From positions 96,657,544-96,721,543 of the forward strand of contig OZ020598.1 of the NCBI GenBank assembly GCA_963971535.1: 64,000 nt of DNA. The letters are read 5' to 3'. Every line of letters begins with the position of its first letter. Positions within the stretch are counted from its first letter, which is position 1. The position numbers and the translations under genes were made by a program. This stretch comes from Notolepis coatsorum. Lineage: Eukaryota > Chordata > Actinopteri > Aulopiformes > Paralepididae. Below, in pieces: positions 45,496-58,544 of the stretch. The notes beneath the pieces are model-generated. The model saw only the letters and a list, made by a program, of their open reading frames with translations. It did no database searches and was not told the DNA's origin.

Positions 45496-46456
45496 TTAAC
45501 TCATTGGATGCCAGACCCGATGATAGTCGGGTTAACTCGCTGACCGTTCAGCGCCAATCACGAGTATAGTCAGGTTTTATTCGTTATTTCTTTTATTAGC
45601 GATATCCATTCATTTTCATCCATCCAGCCTAATGTTATCGTTGGGAATGGGTCTGAGCTCCCAAAAGGGCAAATACCGCCCCCTACGCATTCCGGCTGGT
45701 ATTGCACTCCACTGGGAATGGTAAATTTTTTTTCTGGGACGATCCAAGCCGTGCGGGCGTGGTTTAAATAATCAGGCGAGGTAACCTGATTTCAACGATA
45801 CATCTGCAACGCTGCCCCCCCCCTTCCCCCCTCATATGCATTGCTGTTGAACGTGGCACAGACCTCCGCACCCAGTACTTCAAATGGCGATCAGATAATT
45901 GGATTATTTCTTTTGCATTACATCAGATACAAGGTAAGACCATTATATATAAATTTTATCGTTGATCTGATATGTAGTTCTACCAGATTGACGCTGTATC
46001 TGTGTGTGTATGTGTGGCTGTTTTCCGTTGGGTGAGAGGAGGGGGAGGGAGCGGCGCGCCGGTCTAAACAACATTGCATGCATGCACGAGGAAGGATAAT
46101 AATTATGATCTAGCGTTGATTTCAGGAAGATTCGATAATCAGCCGAAAATGACAACGTGTTTTGTGTATTCCACTAAAGGGCTATTATCGCGTCTTTCTC
46201 TGGAATTACTAGAAATCACCAAAGCTATACTCTTATTCTATACGGTATAAAACGGAAATGTACAGATGGAAAAACAATCCGTTTCATACATGTTGACTGC
46301 AAGCAACTCACTGATAATCGACGAGTGTATTAGACCCATAGCCACAATTTAAGATATATTTTAAGCACTCGCAAATCTCTTACTCCTCCCATTGATTAAA
46401 GCGGTGGCGCTCTAGCGCCCTCTGGCGCACTTAAGCGGTGGCGTCCAATGAGTTAA
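45496..46456. mobile_element. TTAA-target element inside hAT copy 2
   Basis: TTAA at 45496-45499 and 46453-46456 bracket 953 bp starting CTCATTGGATGCCAGACC and ending GTGGCGTCCAATGAG, good inverted ends. It shares family features with 33792-34700. No transposase frame was found. Confidence 0.8.
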
Positions 46457-46568
46457 TGACTTGGACTTGGATTCGGACTAGTTCTTTGGTGACTCAGACT
46501 TGGACTCGTACTCGAACACTGGGGACTCAAGACTCAACCTCGAGATTTAGTGACTCGACTACAACACT

Positions 46569-47043
46569 GCTGTGTATTAAAGCACCTACGAGGAGGCTTT
46601 CAACATCAATATCATTGTCAATTCAATGGCCACACCTTGACAGAATGAGACAGATGAGAATGGATGAGAGTTATCGATAATGAGACAAGTAGCTTCTATA
46701 GCCTCTGTACTGCATATTATTATGTGCTGGTCGGATCCACAATTAGATTAGATTAGATCAAATTCAATTAGACAGCTACTCTAACTCTAGAAACTAATTT
46801 GCCTCCAAATCAACTCATACGGACGACAAACAATAAAACTATACAGACGTTGCAAACGCAGTACACAACAAATAAATAACACCATCAGAAGGCATTTGAA
46901 ACATGATTAACAGTTCAAAATGTTCTATAGAACACGAGTGTTCATTAAAGAAATCGCACCGCTGCTGGAACAAAAGACGTAGAACATTTTATTTTGTTGT
47001 TGCACTATTTATTTTATTTAAAAAAAAACATTTCTTACCTACC

Positions 47044-47044
<1 letters not shown>
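46569..47044. other. No gene recognised; LINE-like tail
   Basis: AATTAGATTAGATTAGATCA near 46741 resembles a minus-strand LINE tail. Frames are short. Confidence 0.3.

Positions 47045-47045
<1 letters not shown>

Positions 47046-47120
<75 letters not shown>
47046..47120. repeat. (TA)n microsatellite, about 75 bp
   Basis: Pure TA repeat. Confidence 0.97.
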
Positions 47121-47124
<4 letters not shown>

Positions 47125-47194
47125 CATACCAATGATTCGCCTGTTCTATTCTCTATCCATCTATCATCCATTGCAACACTATATTATCACTGAC

Positions 47195-47455
47195 ATCCAG
47201 TTGGGGGATGATCCCCCTTTGAACAGCCCATCTGAGGTTTCTCTCCTCCATGCCGCCTGTGGTGTTTTTTTTTTCCTATTGCTAGGTTTTTAGTGAGTCG
47301 TTCCTTATCTTCATGGGCATATTTGGATTTGATGGTGGTTTTTGTTTTTGATCTTTTGTGATGTTTCTTCTTGACTTGTACAAGAATACTTGTACAGCCC
47401 ATGGGGGCTATTCCATGTGATCTTCGGCTATACAAGTACATTTGATTTTAAATTT
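47195..47455 (+). mobile_element. LINE 3' untranslated region fragment
   Basis: GAGGTTTCTCTCCTCCATGC, a T-run with TTTAGTGAGTCGTTCCTTAT, and the terminus GATCTTCGGCTATACAAGTA with AATTTCATTTGAATC follow the order of RTE/Rex-type fish LINE 3' ends. Confidence 0.55.
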
Positions 47456-47529
47456 CATTTGAATCACTGAGGTATCACTAGTCGCTCACTGAATGAGCTT
47501 CTGAGTCTGTTAAAAACACAGTGTACTGG

Positions 47530-47790
47530 ACGTCCTTCGAAATACAGAACCGGTTTTTAGTTCGGCCCTTGTTCTCTGACCTCAAGTAAGTCTGGGATAA
47601 CGTTAATCACTGAGCCAGCCTTTCTGATCATCTTATTGATCCTGTTATTATCATCCGCAGTGATGCCCCCCCAAGGAGAGGAGAGCACAGCATAAAAGAG
47701 GACACTAGCTAAGATCCCCTGATAAAAAACATGAAGAAGCATCTTGCTGATAAGATTTAAGCTTCCTCAAGAAGAATAGTCTGCATCACA
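47530..47790 (-). pseudogene. LINE ORF2 C-terminal fragment
   Basis: Minus-strand frame 47742-47557 reads FYQGILASVLFYAVLSSPWG, then DDNNRINKMIRKAGSVI, the 'FYxSVLxSVLxxxxxxWGG..NRxxKLIRKAGSV' pattern of the thumb region of L2-type fish LINEs. It matches the corresponding region of the 464-aa protein at 42810-44204 in type. It is truncated on both sides. Confidence 0.7.
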
Positions 47791-48645
<855 letters not shown>

Positions 48646-48767
48646 CCTTTTAACACACAAACCTTTTAACAACACACAGACCTTTTAACAACACACAAAC
48701 ATTTTAACAACATGTAAGAAGTAAAGTCAATGGTGAGTGAAAAACAAATTCCAATTTTTGGATTGTG

Positions 48768-48966
48768 TTGGATGGTTTTGGATTGTGTTGGATGGTGTTA
48801 GATGGTGTTGGATGGTGTTAGATGGTGTTGGATGGTGTTGGATGATGTTAGATGGTGTTGGATTATGTTGGATGCTGTTGGATGGTGTTTGATGGTGTTG
48901 GATGATGTTGGATGATGTTGGATTGTGTTGGAAGGTGTTGGATGGTGTTTGATGGTGTTCGATTGT
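48768..48966. repeat. 10-bp minisatellite (GGATGGTGTT)n
   Basis: About 20 imperfect units with GATGATGTT and GATTGTGTT variants. The 140-aa minus frame is its translation. Confidence 0.95.
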
Positions 48967-50112
<1,146 letters not shown>

Positions 50113-50921
50113 CTTTATTTGGTAACACTTTATAATAACACTCAGTTATAAGACCTTTATAAAGTATTTGTAGATAATGAACTAATCATGAACAAACCAT
50201 TTATCTACATTCGTAGATTATTATTAAATAATTTATAACTATATTTGTATAACAGTTACAGATTAGTTCTACATAATTTATAACTCATTATCAACATTGT
50301 TTGTACTTGATTTGTTCATCATTAAATAATGTTGTTTAATGTGTAGTAACACATTTGTAGATGCTTTGAAAAATGGATATGAAAAAACAACTATACTGTA
50401 CCTCAATTAATTTGTTCATGTTTAACAAATGATTTGTTAAGACATTCATAAAACATCTATAAATCATTTACAGATGATATTGTGTTCTCTAATCTAAAGT
50501 GAAGCCTATTCATCATTAACAAATGTCTAATACAGTTAATTATTTGTAAACTTTTTCATCATCTGTTACAAACAAGTTGTAGACAGCTTTCTGATACACC
50601 CTTCTTTGTGACATCAAACAGTAACAAATTAGGACTATAGAAAAATCTTATAAAAACATATAAAATACATGTGCACACATAACATATAGTGTAACTTGGG
50701 GGGCACTAGGACCCAGGAGTACCCTGGCCAGGTATTGCCAGAGCATGTAGAGGAGGGCTCACGCGAGTCACGTTTGTTGCTGTCTGTTTGAATGGAAGCA
50801 CGATATATACATTAGCAGAGCCAAGTTATCCGTGCTGCCCCACGCTTTTAAGGTATGAGCAAGCTAAACACCTTTTTTGTTGGTAAATCTATTTAAATCT
50901 AATCATTTCCGACCTACAACT

Positions 50922-51173
50922 TGTTGTGTCCTCACATTACATGTTGTAGCTGTACTCCCAAGAGTCTCCACTATGGGGCGCAGTTAATACAATGCCCTGT
51001 TATGCCTACAGATGAAGTGCAAAAGAAGAGTACAGGCAGAATGATAATAGAACAGAGTGTACCATGCTTGTACCTAACCTGCTTGACTAAAAGGCTAATG
51101 AGTAACTTGCTTCCTGAGTCTTATTACTACACCTCTACCTACATACAAAATACTACGTACTTACTACATAACA
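50922..51173 (+). repeat. 5' LTR of the Gypsy-type element
   Basis: 252 bp, TG..CA. Differs from the 3' LTR by a few substitutions (for example GGGGCGC/GGGGCAC, GATGAAG/GCTGAAG) and lacks its 37-bp internal duplication. Confidence 0.93.
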
Positions 51174-51480
51174 ATTGGCGACGAGAAAGTTGAACCGGGG
51201 AATTTTTTAACAGACGTTTTTACTGCAGGAGAGATGGCTATGGCCTGTCAGTGACTGAGTTTGGGGCTGCTTGCTCTACCTGCCCTGAAGTGACTGCACT
51301 GCGTGGTCAGATTAACAGGGGTTGGCCTCACTCAGCGAAATCAGTGAGCCAAAATCTGATTGCATACTTCAAGATCAGAGAGGAACTGTCAGTCAAGGAC
51401 AATTACGTCCTCAGAGGCCTCACATGTGTCTCTTGTCAGTCTAATGACAAGACGGCCAAGATTTATTTGCACCTCTACAG

Positions 51481-52377
51481 CCAGTTCCACTGCCAGACGG
51501 CCCGTGGAAGAAGCTAGGCCTCGACATAGTCGAGTCAGCTGTGCCAGCCTGCCGTTACGCGATCACACTGACTGACTACTATTCTAAGTGGCCAGAGGTA
51601 GCCTTTTCTCACAACGCTACAACTACGGATGTAACCAAGTTCCTAAGCTCTGTGTTCGGTCGCCATGGTAACCCAGAGAGCGTTGTCACAGACAATGGAC
51701 CTCAATTCACATCAGCAGCCTTCGCAGAGTACCTCAAGGAAAGAGACATTGCTCACAATCGGATTTCAGTTTACTATCCGGCGGCTAATGGTGCTGTCGA
51801 ACGATTCCATCGTGTTCTGAGGAGTTGCATTCAGACAGCGATCCAGCAGTCTCAACCGTGGAAAGAGGCTGTGTTTGGTTGTCTGCAAATATACAGAGCC
51901 ACTCCCCACGCCACCACTGGCGTTTCACCACATGAACTGCTTTACGGTCGTAAAATGCACACCAAACTGGACGTACTGCCCTTGCAGCCTACTGTGAGTG
52001 CACAGGACGAGACTGTGAGAGAAACGGTCCAAAACAAGCAAGCCAAAATGAAGCGCTACACAGATGCTAAGCGTGGCGCTCGTGCACCTGTTTTTCGGGA
52101 GGGGGAGAGAGTCAGGATTAGAACACCACATCACGTACCCAAAGCACACCCGAGATACAGTGCACCAATGACAGTGAAAAAGAAGATTGGCAAAAGCACC
52201 TTTCTGCTCAGTGATGGAAAGAAATGGAACGCATCCCGTCTGGCTCACACTTCGAACACTCCAGATGAGCAGGACTTAGGGATCCGCCCTGCCCTGACAG
52301 CGCTCAGCGGTCACACTCCAGCACAGTCGCGTGCAAGAAACAAGCCTAGTTGGCATCAGGACTTTGTTGCACACTGA
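51481..52377 (+). CDS. Gypsy integrase, N-terminally truncated
   Basis: The open frame has no natural start; it follows an internal deletion and is readable from at least 51481. It opens with PLPDGPWKKLGLDIV, the linker typical of Ty3/Gypsy integrases, then LTDYYSKWPEV (first catalytic Asp), VVTDNGPQFTS (second Asp) and GAVERFHRVL (catalytic Glu), so the DDE triad is complete. The chromodomain-less C-terminus contains KRGARAPVFREGERVRIRTP, the usual 'F..GD.V..R' module. The HHCC zinc finger is missing: upstream remnants at 51251-51480 (YFKIREELSVKDNYVLRG) belong to the linker before it. It ends 214 bp before the 3' LTR. Confidence 0.9.
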   Translation, partial: PVPLPDGPWKKLGLDIVESAVPACRYAITLTDYYSKWPEVAFSHNATTTDVTKFLSSVFGRHGNPESVVTDNGPQFTSAAFAEYLKERDIAHNRISVYYPAANGAVERFHRVLRSCIQTAIQQSQPWKEAVFGCLQIYRATPHATTGVSPHELLYGRKMHTKLDVLPLQPTVSAQDETVRETVQNKQAKMKRYTDAKRGARAPVFREGERVRIRTPHHVPKAHPRYSAPMTVKKKIGKSTFLLSDGKKWNASRLAHTSNTPDEQDLGIRPALTALSGHTPAQSRARNKPSWHQDFVAH

Positions 52378-52590
52378 GTGAGAACTAAGAGTAATATTGG
52401 TTGAGCATATATAATTATATCTTGATAATGATTGAATAACCTGTGCTCCCTTTGTTTAATGATTACATTGAGTTACACGTTTTATGATACTGACTGTTGG
52501 TTCAATTTACTTAAGAAAGTGAAAAAGCAAAAGTTCTAAATTTGCATAATGCTGAGTAGCAAGTAACATTCTTTCCACAGAGAAGGGAGA

Positions 52591-52879
52591 TGTTGTGTCC
52601 TCACATTACATGTTGTAGCTGTACTCCCAAGAGTCTCCACTATGGGGCACAGTTAATACAATGCCCTGTTATGCCTACAGCTGAAGTGCAGAAGAAGAGT
52701 ACACGATGCTGTATGATGATACGTGCAGAAGAAGAGTACACGCAGAATGATAATAGAACAGAGTGTACCATGCTTGTACCTAACCTGCTTGACTAAAAGG
52801 CTAACGAGTAACCTGCTTCCTGAGTCTTATTACTACACCTCTACCTACATACAAAATACTACGTACCTACTACATAACA
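52591..52879 (+). repeat. 3' LTR of the Gypsy-type element
   Basis: 289 bp. The extra length is a duplication around GCAGAAGAAGAGTACACG (52688 and 52724) with a TGCTGTATGATGATA insert. Confidence 0.93.
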
Positions 52880-54180
52880 CAACTCTTATATTTTGTGTAG
52901 ACGTACTTGATGTGGTGGGCGCTAACGTTACATTTGAATTATGTGTTTGTTCCTAATGTGTGCTCAGTATATTGCGGTATGTGATGATGACATGAGGGTA
53001 ATAATTATTTGTATTTTCAGGCTGTATAGGCGCTGATACAGCCTGAAAATACAAATAATGATTACCCTTGTGTCATCATCACATACCGCAATTTATTGAG
53101 CACACATTAGGAACCAACACATAATTAAAATGTAACATTAGCGCCCACCACATCAAGTACGTCTACACAAAATATAACAGTTGTAGGTCGGAAATTATGG
53201 AATAGATTTACCAACAAAAAAGGTGTTTAGCCTGCTCATACCTTAAAAGTGTGGGGCCGCACGAATAACTTGGCTCTGCTAATGTATATCATGCTTCCAT
53301 TCAAACAGACGGCAACAAACGTGAAGTCAAGTCTCACTTGCGTGATACTTCCTCTACATACAGTACTCTGGCAATACCTGGTCAGGGTACTCCTGGGTCC
53401 AAGTGCCCCCCAAGTTACACTATATGTTATGTGTGCACATGTATTTTATGTTAATACAATTGTATTTATCTATAGTCCTAATTCTGTCACTGTTTGATAT
53501 CACAAAGAAGGGTGTATCCAAAAGCTGTCTACAACATTAACAGGTGATGAAAAAGTCAACAAATAATGAACTGTATTAGACATTTGTTAATGATGAATAG
53601 GCTTCACTTTAGATTAGGGCACACAATAGCATCTGCAAATGATTTATAGATGTTTTATGAATGTCTTAACAAATCATTTGTTGAACATGAACAAATAAAT
53701 GGAGGTACAGTATAGAAGTTTTTTCATATCCATTTTTCAAAGCATCTACAAATGTGTTACTACACATTAAACAACATTATTTAATGATGAACAAATCAAG
53801 TACAAACAATGTTGATAATGAGTTATAAATAATGTAGAACTAATTTGTAAATGCAATACAAATATAGTCATAAATGATTTAATAATAAATTACGAATGTA
53901 TATAAATGGTTTGTTCATGATTAGTTCATTATCTAGTCTACAAATACCTTAAAAAGGTCTTATAACTGAGTGTTATTATAAAGGGTTACCCTTTATTTAT
54001 ATAGCACCTTTCATACATGGATTGCAACTCAAAGTGCTTCACAGCAAATAGTATAAAATGAACATAGGCATACAATTAGCATACAGTTTACAGAATAAAA
54101 GCGATGCATAAAGTGCAGACATACTGTAAGGTAGGTATAATAATAGGTATAAAACGACAATAAAAGTAGTGCAATGTCGA

Positions 54181-54409
54181 AAGTGCAGACATAAGAATAG
54201 GCATTAAATAAGTATTTGTCTACTTTCATGGAGATTTGTCTTTGGCTTCACCATGGTTGCAATCCACAAGACAACACAATACAAACACGACATAGGCACA
54301 CAATAAAACAAAACAGCCAAATACTGTACATTACATAGGCAAAAAGAGAAACAACAACAACAAAAACAGGGACAGAGCTTCAGGTACCTAACCAGTACCA
54401 TGGTTACAA
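54181..54409. other. No gene recognised
   Basis: AT-rich continuation of the repeat region with CAACAACAACAAAAAC near 54350. No coding frame supported. Confidence 0.4.
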
Positions 54410-54660
54410 TTAAAACGCTCGTTTTCCCATCATTGCATTAATACCATCCCAAGATGTCTTCGCGTTACCAGAGCATAGCTGATTCTCTACCTTTTCTTTG
54501 TACTCTTGCATATTCCTCTTACTGATATATCTGATCTCCTTCCTCTTTTCCTTAAATAAAACTCTGTCCCCCTTAGCAAATGCAACCCTTCTCTCGTCAA
54601 GGCATTTTTTCATCTCCTTAGAGACCCATATCTTGTTATTTTACTTCTTAACAGGCGCCC
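54410..54660 (-). pseudogene. LINE ORF2 fragment between endonuclease and reverse transcriptase
   Basis: Minus-strand frame 54613-54410 reads MKKCLDERRVAFAKGDRVLF and later YKEKVENQLCSGNAKTSWDG, the 'aFxxGDrxxyxxxrkexryxIxxAKxxYxxkvE' pattern typical of fish LINEs ahead of the polymerase. NKIW lies just upstream in the same frame region. Truncated on both sides. Confidence 0.6.
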
Positions 54661-54669
54661 CCAAAAGTG

Positions 54670-55271
54670 GTTTTTTTTTTACTTGAACTTTAGGACTGCA
54701 TACCTTTTTTGCAAACCAAAATACTGTACTTTATACTGAGCCTGGTCTCTTTTGAAAGATGACATTCTGAGGTTACTGATACAATAAAGTGCTAATGCTA
54801 AACTTTTAGTGCTAATGAAATAGAGTAACATAGGTCTGAACTTGAGTTGTAGAAAAACTCTGTAGTAGTTGCAATATCCAGAAGTAGTATATCCAAAAAC
54901 ATTTTATGGTATGGGTAAAAAAACAAACAGCGTCCATAGCCTGAAGTCTTGTATAGTGCATGTCCAAATTCCATAAAGATCCGTTCAGAAATGAGTGATT
55001 AGGAGCGATTTTGGTCAAAAGAGAGGCAAAAACAAAAAGCTCAGAAAACCATTTCCTCATTGACGGCAATGCATTCGGCAAACAATTCTCTTCCTGTTTT
55101 CGCTCGTGACTTTTCACCTAGATCCCTGATTCGCTCATCCCCAAGTGGGGTACCAAAGATTGACGGAGGTAGAGGCTCGGGAGTTGGGAGTGGTATTTGA
55201 AAAGATTTAAAGTCTGCCATGTACTTCGGTGCATGCCTCACATACACAGTACATTTTGCAGATTACATTTG
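54670..55271. repeat. Uncharacterised dispersed repeat, copy A
   Basis: Starts with GGACTGCATACCTTTTTTGC and GAGCCTGGTCTCTTTTGAAA, shared with 6370-6450. From 54770 it carries TTTTAGTGCTAATGAAATAG, GTAGTTGCAATATCCAGAAG and CATAGCCTGAAGTCTTGTAT, shared in the same order with 56100-56320. The minus frame 55247-55041 (69 aa) is open but unrecognised. A 34-bp perfect palindrome follows at 55272. Confidence 0.75.
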
Positions 55272-55305
55272 ACTCAAACTGAGTAAAATTTTACTCAGTT
55301 TGAGT
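55272..55305. repeat. Perfect 34-bp palindrome
   Basis: ACTCAAACTGAGTAAAA followed directly by TTTTACTCAGTTTGAGT. It may be a small remnant of an inverted-repeat element; AATTTACTGTGTA follows. Confidence 0.95.
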
Positions 55306-55519
55306 AAAATTTACTCTGTGAAATTTACTGTGTATCGGCATGTAACTCGAGAACAGCTGAACGGATGTTGTCGCCTGAAACGGCAATCGACAGGCAAAAG
55401 ACAAGGCTTTATAAAATATGCACAACCGAGCCGCTAGAGTTCGCCAACGTGCCGTGTCGTGCCGGTGGGCAAATTTTCCTCAAGAGGGCCTGGGGCCGGG
55501 CCGTTGCACATTAAGAGGT

Positions 55520-55640
55520 TAAAATCCTCTTCATGTCCCACTCGTGCGCTCAACTCTTCAAGTTTGTTATTGAGAGAACGTATGTTAAAGGGTGGATTGT
55601 CCCTTAACCTCTTTAGTAAAGAATCTGTGTACCTCTTTCA
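55520..55640 (-). pseudogene. Possible LINE endonuclease N-terminal fragment
   Basis: The minus strand encodes PPFNIRSLNNKLEELSARV, which resembles the 'xxxNVRSLxNKxDEL' start of LINE apurinic endonucleases. The stretch is short and the surroundings are decayed. Confidence 0.4.
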
Positions 55641-56044
55641 CACAAAATAACCTCCAAACAACTGCTATGAAATATCAAAAGGGTAAATATCACTGTATTA
55701 TAACATGGTATGGGTGAATACTCTTTTCTCATTGGGCGGCAGGTGTGTGTTAAAACATTTAATGCACACGTAATTTGGCTCAAGTTTAATAACTGTTCTA
55801 AATTCATCCACTACCCAACATTAAAGTGGACAGCTGTCAAAGCTTTATTCATGATCAACTGCAGCTGAGCACAGCTGACTAATCAACTTGATAAACTGAC
55901 GACCGGGAAGGAAAACACACCAGTGCCAAGTGCAGAACTTTCACTAACAATTTGTGAATGCTTTTATTTGATATTGTTGGCAAATAACCATGGTATGGGT
56001 GTAATAATGAATGAATGAATGGTTCATTTTGAACAACAATAATA
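55641..56044. other. No gene recognised
   Basis: AT-rich. A short (AATG)n bit at 56007-56022. No coding frame supported. Confidence 0.4.
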
Positions 56045-56390
56045 AGAAAAATCTTTATACTTTATAAAGATATATATATAACTCTCTTTTGAAAGATAAC
56101 ATTCTGAAGTTTCTTACACAATAAAGAAAAATCACTTTTAGTGCTAATGAAAATAGAGTAACATATAGGGCTGCACTTGAGTTGTGTAGGCCTACTCACG
56201 TTTTTCTGTAGTAGTTGCAATATCCAAAATAATTATATCCAAAATAAATTGTATGAGCTGGAAAACCAATTGGTTTCATAGCCTGAAGTCTTATGTAGTA
56301 CAGGTCCAAATATCATTAAAAAAAATCCTTTCAGAAATGGGTGATTTAGAGCGATTTTGGTAATCTGTGTACCAAAAAAAGGCTCCATTA
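56045..56390. repeat. Uncharacterised dispersed repeat, copy B
   Basis: Diverged copy of 54720-55035 in the same direction: CTCTTTTGAAAGATAACATT, GTAGTTGCAATATCCAAAAT, CATAGCCTGAAGTCTTATGT, GATTTAGAGCGATTTTGGTA. Differences and small gaps are frequent, so the copies are old. Confidence 0.75.
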
Positions 56391-56743
56391 ACCATTTAAT
56401 GGACACCTACTGACTGATTATCCCTTACGTGTTGACTTACTGTACTTACAGCATAAAGTACAGTGGTTTTATATGGTCTGCTATGGAATAAATATTAGTC
56501 ATTAGGGATTAAATAAATTCCTCGCAAAATAAATGATTTATTTTGTATTGTATATGACGACTTGTGATTTTTGGATAGTGTATATTCAGATATCAGTTAG
56601 AACAATGAACTGCAAATGTTCATAGTGCCTGGAAGAAAAACAAGATTAAGTACAAATCATAAACCTGATGACACACCAGGAAGTATGCTAGCAGCGTTTC
56701 ACCACTCATTACACCAGCTGAGTACACTTATGTTGTGCCAAGT

Positions 56744-56962
<219 letters not shown>

Positions 56963-57276
56963 TACCTTAGGCACACACGTGAACACCCACCCTCACACAC
57001 ACACACAAGGACACACCACATGCACACAGAGACAAATACACAAACACTCACTAAAAGGGACACACAATTGCACACACAGGCACAGAGACAACCAAACACA
57101 TAATTTACTTCTACCCACATCCAACAAACAAACAAACAAATGCATTAACAACATCAACCAGCTAATAAACGCTAACTGTTTCTAAATATCTGCAGTTGGT
57201 ACTGCTTTATGGACAGACTGGAATGTCTCCTGGTTTGTGACAAAATCAGATAAGCTTCTTAAAATGAGAAGACTGT

Positions 57277-58395
57277 CTCTCTAACACTGGCGGACTCAGG
57301 GGGGGGGGCAGGGTGGCCCCTGGTGCCCCCACGGTCGAAAAACGCGCGCTTAAGTGCCCTTTTGAGTGAAAGAAATTAGAGGATGTGCCCTATTGGTGTC
57401 CCCACGGTTGAAAAACGAGCGCTTAAGTGCCCTTTTGAGTGAAAGAAATTAGAGGATGTGCCCTATTGGTGTCCCCACGGTTGAAAAACGAGCGCTTAAG
57501 TGCCCTTTTGAGTGAAAGAAATTAGAGGATGCGCCTTATTGGTGCCCCCACAGTTGGAAAACCCTGCGCTAAAGTGCCCTTTTGAGTGGCGAAACATTTG
57601 AAGATGTGCCCTATTGGTGCTCTTCCAATGGTCTAAACTTGACCATGTGCCCCACGGTTAAATAATATCATGCAAAAGTGCCCTTTTGAGTGAAAGAAAT
57701 TAGAGGACGTGCCCTATTGGTGCCCCTCTAGTTTCAAGTTTCTTCAAGTTTCTTTAATAGTTGTCATACAGAAGTACAGAATACTTTCATACAAAATGCT
57801 TCTTACTGTTACGCTCCAGAGACTGTGCTAGACAAGATAGTATCAAATAACATAGTATAGCATGTAGTTTAGAAGACAAAACTCTTAAAACTATAAATAT
57901 TAACAAAAGTATGCACAGTCTCGACGGAGCGCACAGACAGGCAGCCGGTCGTAGCGGCGCCATCTTATGGTTAAACGTGACCATGTGCCCCCACAGTTGA
58001 AAACATTGCGCTAAAATGCCCTTTTTGAGTGTTGAAAATGAGAGGACGTGCCCATTGGTGCCCTTCCAATGGTCTAAACTTGACCATGTGCCCCGACGGT
58101 TAAATAATGTCAACGGCACTCGAATTAACTTTAACTGTTAAACTGTTTTATGAAATAAACATTTGAAAGGTGTATTGTTCCCTGTGTGTTTTTATCATAG
58201 GTGTGGTTATACTATTAATCTGGATTGTCTATGCTATTCTAATGTTAATCTTAATAAAGGATGAAGACCATTTCATCATGCATGACGCATCATAGCTTTT
58301 TGCTCACTGATGGGGTCCCATGTTGTGCAGTAGGTGCCCTTTTTTTCTTTTCGCCCCTGCCCTTCAAACAGCCTGAGTCCGCCACTGCTCTCTAA
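57277..58395. mobile_element. hAT-type element with perfect 8-bp duplication and internal 73-bp repeats
   Basis: CTCTCTAA flanks at 57277-57284 and 58388-58395. The 1103-bp element starts CACTGGCGGACTCAGG and ends CCTGAGTCCGCCACTG. A 73-bp unit (GGTGTCCCCACGGTTGAAAA, AAGTGCCCTTTTGAGTGAAA) repeats from 57322 about four times, with degenerate copies to 58110. A short LINE derivative interrupts it at 57727-57966. No transposase. Confidence 0.9.
57727..57966 (-). mobile_element. Short LINE derivative inside the hAT element
   Basis: Minus strand begins AAGATGGCGCCGCTACGACC and GTGCGCTCCGTCGAGACTGT, then passes into the 3' end of the LINE at 42303 (CTGGAGCGTAACAGTAAGAA; GACAACTATTAAAGAAACTT) and ends in a CTTGAAACT-type tail. 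The 5' module is the one at 32893; the 3' module is different. Confidence 0.75.
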
Positions 58396-58544
58396 TGAAC
58401 CAAACAGTTAACTATGTGTGTAACTGAGGGGTACAATTCCCTGACTGTATTATATAAGTATGGTATCATTAAACCACTACTGTCTTATGTACATTACTAC
58501 TGGCCATACAGTACACAGGTATCTTAGATGAACACTTCCCACAA

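Larger units (their letters stand above)
50917..52884 (+). mobile_element. Deleted Gypsy-type LTR retrotransposon, 5-bp duplication CAACT
   Basis: CAACT flanks at 50917-50921 and 52880-52884. LTRs begin TGTTGTGTCC and end ACATAACA. After the 5' LTR comes TGGCGACGAGAAAGTTGAAC at 51176, the usual place of the primer site, and the 3' LTR is preceded by the polypurine tract AGAGAAGGGAGA. Only about 1.4 kb separates the LTRs: gag, protease, reverse transcriptase and RNase H are gone and an integrase frame remains. It is inserted in the left arm of the foldback element. Confidence 0.95.
50113..53998. mobile_element. Giant palindromic foldback element with 8-bp duplication
   Basis: CTTTATTT lies at 50113-50120 and 53991-53998. 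The element 50121-53990 begins GGTAACACTTTATAATAACA and ends with the complement, TGTTATTATAAAGGGTTACC. Without the nested LTR element it is about 1.9 kb and is almost entirely two inverted arms of about 945-955 bp, meeting at 53019-53044 (AGGCTGTAT, 8-base loop, ATACAGCCT). The arms differ by scattered substitutions and small gaps. It has no coding frame. The 8-bp duplication suggests hAT-like integration. Confidence 0.9.
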
